This document shows, in pieces, positions 42,179 through 45,650 of a stretch of DNA of 45,650 nucleotides. Numbering within the stretch: the first letter of the stretch is position 1; each line of letters opens with the position of its first letter. The notes under the pieces were generated by a model. It saw only the letters and a list, made by a program, of their open reading frames with translations. It ran no database searches and was not told the origin of the DNA. The translations under genes and the position numbers were made by a program. Source of the DNA: Endomicrobiales bacterium (GTDB lineage: Bacteria > Elusimicrobiota > Endomicrobiia > Endomicrobiales > JALOBY01); contig JALOBY010000012.1 in the NCBI GenBank assembly GCA_023228045.1, positions 1-45,650 on the forward strand, written 5' to 3'.

Positions 42179-43513
42179 TTACAATACTCTCCTAAGCGAT
42201 GCTGCAAAAAAACCATCCATATTGTGTATGTGTGGGTATGACCTAAAATAACCTTCTTTGGTAACAAACTGAGCAAACATTTTATTTTCACCTATGTTTT
42301 GGACAACAAAGTTTTTATTTTTATTCAAAAAGTGCGAAACCACGGCTTCATTTTCTTCCGGTTCCGTTGAACAGGTTACATAAAGTAACTGCCCGCCAAC
42401 TTTAAGCATCTTTGCCGCACTTTCAATAAGTTCTTTTTGCAATTTCGGAAATTTTACAATAATGTCATCTTGTGTTTTATTCCACTTAATGTCGGGTTTC
42501 CTTCTCAAGGTTCCAAGACCGCTACAGGGAGCATCTAACAAAACCTTATCAGCATTTTGAATTTCAACACTTAGAGCATCAGCAATTTTAAACTCAATAT
42601 TATTTGCCAAAACTATTTTTGCCGTTTCTCTTGCCTTAGCAATTTTTTGCGCAGATGAATCTATAGCGATTATTTTTGCCTTTGAAAGTTGTGATAAAAA
42701 TATACTTTTAGTGCCACTCCCGCAACAAACATCAACTATAAAATCACTATCGTTAGCTTGAAGTAAAAGACAAACTAACTGAGAAGCTTCGTCTTGAACA
42801 AAAATATTTTTTTGGTCAATGCCAGTTATTGATGCAAGCTCTGGCGGCTTTTCAACATTTAAACCATACGGACTGTATTTGCATAGCGTAGCATTGTAGC
42901 CTTGACTATTTAGTTCTTGTAATACAAACTCAGGTGTTGACTTATGCTGATTTATCCTTAAAGTTAGATCTGGCGATATATTGCAAGCGTTTATAAGTTT
43001 AATTGCTTCTTCTTTTGAAAACCTTTCAAACCAGCGCTCAATTAACCATTCTGGAAATGAATACTCAATAGAAGCTTTAAGAAGCGCATCATCGGGCAAT
43101 TTAATCGTATCTTTTTCTCTTAGATATTTGCGAAGTAACGCATTTACTAACTTGCCCGATGTTTCTGACACGCCTATTTTTGCGGCCTCAACACTCTCAA
43201 ATATGGCGGCGTAAGGTGCAACTCGTTGCGATGCATAAATCAATTGAGACAAACCAACAAGAATAATGTTTTTAAGTAACTTAGGCGTTTTTTGCGGATT
43301 ATTAAGCAGTTTGTTTGCAAACCAGTCAAGTGTATTTAAATGCCGAACCACACCCCAAACAAGAAAACGGACAAAACCTTTATCGGAAATATTTCTATCT
43401 GAGTTTAACTCTTTTGATAGCAATGCAGAAAGATTTGCTTTTGCAGGTTTAAACTTTGTAAGAATTTGCGCCGCTTGAAGTCGTGAATTTTGTTTTAATT
43501 TAATTGCGTGCAT
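42179..43513 (-). CDS. rsmB: 16S rRNA (cytosine-967-C5)-methyltransferase RsmB
   Basis: RsmB methylates C967 of 16S rRNA. The 444-residue protein has an N-terminal NusB-like domain (residues 1-140: RDISDKGFVRFLVWGVVRHL-like helices) and a C-terminal methyltransferase with DVCCGSGTKSIFLSQLS for SAM, the motif IV cysteine in LDAPCSGLGTLRRKPDIKW and the motif VI catalytic cysteine in YVTCSTEPEENEAVV. The start overlaps the htpX stop by one base (TAATG). Order def-fmt-htpX-rsmB-rlmN extends the common def-fmt-rsmB cluster. Confidence 0.94.
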   Translation of the reverse strand: MHAIKLKQNSRLQAAQILTKFKPAKANLSALLSKELNSDRNISDKGFVRFLVWGVVRHLNTLDWFANKLLNNPQKTPKLLKNIILVGLSQLIYASQRVAPYAAIFESVEAAKIGVSETSGKLVNALLRKYLREKDTIKLPDDALLKASIEYSFPEWLIERWFERFSKEEAIKLINACNISPDLTLRINQHKSTPEFVLQELNSQGYNATLCKYSPYGLNVEKPPELASITGIDQKNIFVQDEASQLVCLLLQANDSDFIVDVCCGSGTKSIFLSQLSKAKIIAIDSSAQKIAKARETAKIVLANNIEFKIADALSVEIQNADKVLLDAPCSGLGTLRRKPDIKWNKTQDDIIVKFPKLQKELIESAAKMLKVGGQLLYVTCSTEPEENEAVVSHFLNKNKNFVVQNIGENKMFAQFVTKEGYFRSYPHIHNMDGFFAASLRRVL

Positions 43514-44361
43514 TAAATTTCATCTAATTTAATTGTTTCTAAGTGCTCTATTCTTTTTTCTACTGGTGGATGCGTAGAAAATAACGACATTAATGTGCGT
43601 GAATTAAAAGGACTTACAATAAACATATGCGCTGTTGTCGGGTTTATATTCTCCCCATAGCGAGCGGCAGGAGCAGAAATTTTTCTTAACGCACTGGCAA
43701 GTGCCAAAGGTTTATGTGAAATTCTGGCACCTGTTGCATCGGCCTCAAACTCTCTTGAACGAGATACAGCCGCCTGAATAAGCATTGCAGCAATTGGAGC
43801 GATAATTCCAACAAAAAGCAACATAATCAAACGGAAATTACCACTTTGACGGTTATTGCCTCCAAACATTGCTCCCCACTGTGCAAAGCGAGCAAGCATA
43901 AAAATCGCGCCTGCCAATGTTGCAGCTATAGAGCCAATTAGTATGTCGCGATTTTTAACATGGGAAAGCTCATGCGCAAGCACACCAAGAAGCTCGTCTT
44001 TTGTTAGCATTTCTACAATTGAGTTTGTAACTGCAACCGACGCATTTTGTGGGTTTCTGCCTGTTGCAAAAGCGTTTGGCATAGGGTTTTCTACTATATA
44101 GAGCTTCGGCATTGGTATACCTGCATTTTGAGTGAGTTTTCTTACACCTTCAAAAAGCCATGGCATCTGGCTTTCCTCCAGCGGTTTTGCCCTGTACATT
44201 GCAAGCACAATTTTATCTGAAAACCAATAAGACACAAAGTTCATAACAGCGGCAAAAAGGAATGCTATAACCATGCCACTTCTTCCGCCGACAAGCATAC
44301 CAATTGCAACTAGCAATATGGTCATTAACATCATCAAAAAAACTGTTCTAAAAATATTCAT
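43513..44361 (-). CDS. htpX: Zinc metalloprotease HtpX (M48 family)
   Basis: HtpX is an inner-membrane protease that clears damaged membrane proteins. The 282-residue protein has two N-terminal membrane helices (about 5-23 and 29-47), the zinc motif HELSH (130-134), further helices near 150 and 190, and the third zinc ligand Glu in SRSREFEADATGARI. C-terminal FNSRTLMSLFSTHPPVEKRIEHLE is family-typical. It starts within the fmt stop (4-base overlap). Its presence between fmt and rsmB is common in some low-GC phyla. Confidence 0.95.
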   Translation of the reverse strand: MNIFRTVFLMMLMTILLVAIGMLVGGRSGMVIAFLFAAVMNFVSYWFSDKIVLAMYRAKPLEESQMPWLFEGVRKLTQNAGIPMPKLYIVENPMPNAFATGRNPQNASVAVTNSIVEMLTKDELLGVLAHELSHVKNRDILIGSIAATLAGAIFMLARFAQWGAMFGGNNRQSGNFRLIMLLFVGIIAPIAAMLIQAAVSRSREFEADATGARISHKPLALASALRKISAPAARYGENINPTTAHMFIVSPFNSRTLMSLFSTHPPVEKRIEHLETIKLDEI

Positions 44362-45353
44362 TTCATACCTCCGAAAATCTTTTCTACGCTTTCATATTGT
44401 TCAAAAATAAAACCCAATGGAATTTTGTTGTTAATTGCAAAAATGTCCGCGCCGACAACAACTTTGTTTGCAGGGTGCACTGTTTCTATAAGCAATGCGC
44501 CAAGACCACAAGCAATAACAATCCCCTTTTTAGGCAAAATACTGATAAGCTGGCCGCAAACAAAATTTTCGCCAATTGGCCCGGTAAATATTTTTGCGCC
44601 AATAACTTTAAATGTAGTTGTTTGAGCGTTTAGCACCATTGCAGTGTGAGCACTAGGCCAAGGGTTCGTGCCACGGATTAGGTTTAAAATATCTTGAGCA
44701 TTTTTTTGCCACTTTATAAAACCATCAGATTTTTTTAGCGAGTGGGCAACCGTTACAGTGCCCTCTTGCTTTATGCCCGCACAGTCGCCTTTCTTTATTT
44801 TATCTAATGTTTCATGCATAACTTCTATGCCAAGTGTTGTTAATTTTTCAAAAAGTTCTTTTGCACTATCTTGAGGTAAAACTGACATTTCCTTTTGCAC
44901 TAAAACTGGCCCGCTGTCTAATGTTTTTTCAAGCCAGAAAGAAGAAACTCCTGTTTTACTTTCCCCATTTATTAATGCCCACTGAACCGGAGCCGCTCCG
45001 CGGTATTTTGGCAACAGCGAAAAATGTATGTTAAAGCAACCATATAACGGAATGCTAAAAACACTCTGAGGTATTAACTTACCATAAGCCACAACCACAC
45101 CGACATCAGGCTTGAAATTTTTAATTATTTTTACATCTTCATTCGACAATTTTTCCGGCTGATAAACAGGCAAAGAAAGCTTTAAAGCGGCGGTTTTAAC
45201 GGCCGAAGCGGTAAGCATAAGCTTTCTTCCTTTGGGTTTATCGCTCTGTGTGAAAACACAAAGAACGGCTTCAGTTTTTGTAGCATCTTTTAAAAAGTTT
45301 GCGGCTACTTCAGGTGTTCCAAAAAAAATAATTCTAAGTTTTTTATTTACCAT
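44358..45353 (-). CDS. fmt: Methionyl-tRNA formyltransferase
   Basis: Fmt formylates initiator Met-tRNA using 10-formyl-THF. The 331-residue protein has the N-terminal RIIFFGTPEVAANFL, the catalytic core with VVAYGKLIPQSVF and NIHFSLLPKYRGAAPVQWAL (catalytic Asn, His) and SSFWLEKTLDSGPVL (catalytic Asp), and a C-terminal OB-like domain beginning near DGFIKWQKNAQDILNLIRG. The ATG overlaps the end of def by 7 bp, the standard def-fmt pair. Complete. Confidence 0.96.
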   Translation of the reverse strand: MVNKKLRIIFFGTPEVAANFLKDATKTEAVLCVFTQSDKPKGRKLMLTASAVKTAALKLSLPVYQPEKLSNEDVKIIKNFKPDVGVVVAYGKLIPQSVFSIPLYGCFNIHFSLLPKYRGAAPVQWALINGESKTGVSSFWLEKTLDSGPVLVQKEMSVLPQDSAKELFEKLTTLGIEVMHETLDKIKKGDCAGIKQEGTVTVAHSLKKSDGFIKWQKNAQDILNLIRGTNPWPSAHTAMVLNAQTTTFKVIGAKIFTGPIGENFVCGQLISILPKKGIVIACGLGALLIETVHPANKVVVGADIFAINNKIPLGFIFEQYESVEKIFGGMK

Positions 45354-45650
45354 TTATTCTCTTGCTTTCTTATTTCTATTTCTTTTTTAACTTCCTGCCT
45401 TTGAAGCGGTGGCAAATTGTCTAAAAGCACTTTGCCATTTAAATGATCTATTTCGTGTTGCAATGCCCTGCTGAGCAACATATCTTGGGCATCTACTACA
45501 AAAACTTTGCCGTTTTCGTCTAAAGCGCGAACACGCACAAATTTAGCACGTTTTATTTTTCTGTAAATTCCGGGAAAAGAAAGACAACCCTCTTCTGCGT
45601 GCGATACCCCTTCGCGTTTTTCTATTTTAGGATTTATAAAAACCATAGGG
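45347..45650 (-). CDS. def: Peptide deformylase, C-terminal part (cut by window edge)
   Basis: Deformylase removes the formyl group from nascent proteins. About 100 C-terminal residues are present, including motif II EEGCLSFPG (zinc Cys) and motif III HEIDHLNG (two zinc His and catalytic Glu). The N-terminal part with motif I lies past 45650; the ATG seen at about 45646 is internal (the frame continues upstream with a Pro codon), in the MVFINPKI segment typical of the family middle. Overlaps fmt. Confidence 0.94.
   Translation of the reverse strand, partial: PMVFINPKIEKREGVSHAEEGCLSFPGIYRKIKRAKFVRVRALDENGKVFVVDAQDMLLSRALQHEIDHLNGKVLLDNLPPLQRQEVKKEIEIRKQENKW

Overview
This AT-rich window comes from a Gram-negative bacterium: it encodes an LptE-type outer-membrane lipoprotein, an LpxL/HtrB-type acyltransferase and MurJ. 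It is a dense housekeeping stretch with almost every gene on the minus strand and many 1-11 base overlaps; only rpsT is on the plus strand. The gene mix and low GC would suit an Elusimicrobiota (Endomicrobia-like) genome, but that is a low-confidence guess made without any database search. No plasmid, phage, CRISPR or transposase gene is visible.

Layout from left to right (transcription runs right to left unless stated). Positions 1-1779 hold ribE (cut by the window edge) and ribD behind a promoter, an FMN riboswitch and an intrinsic terminator. Positions 1810-7549 hold an LpxL-type acyltransferase, a DUF362-ferredoxin protein and smc with its promoter. Positions 7602-12851 hold a lipoate/octanoate transferase, ogt, an RlmD-type methyltransferase, a compact uvrC and murJ, the last sharing a divergent promoter region with plus-strand rpsT. 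Positions 13148-24879 look like one long operon: rny, ymdB, xseA, xseB, ispA (frameshifted), dxs, tlyA, leuS, lptE, holA. Positions 24909-27532 hold a zapB-like gene, zapA, a 6S RNA, rarA and fau. Positions 27575-29059 hold an FAD-linked oxidase, followed by a gene-free block of palindromic repeats. Positions 29493-34508 hold infC, rpmI, rplT, pheS and pheT (frameshifted) behind a promoter and an attenuator. Positions 34583-38185 hold a probably accessory cassette: a truncated ORF, a GT2 glycosyltransferase, a B12-binding radical SAM protein and a GT39-type membrane glycosyltransferase. Positions 38266-40223 hold thrS, tRNA-Val and tRNA-Cys. Positions 40220-45650 hold a patatin-like lipase, rlmN, rsmB, htpX, fmt and def (cut by the edge).

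The most unusual signal is a family of about 180-195 bp multi-hairpin intergenic repeats. Three copies share one orientation, and each ends at the ribosome-binding site of the next gene (lptE, dxs, rplT). Other items worth attention are single-base frameshifts in two normally essential genes (ispA and pheT), a UvrC lacking the helix-hairpin-helix end and a large middle segment, an attenuator-like leader before infC, a hairpin between infC and rpmI, the glycosyltransferase/radical SAM cassette with a gene remnant at its head, and a thrS whose base composition changes sharply along its length. I see no clearly new multi-gene system; the repeat family is the best candidate for something undescribed.
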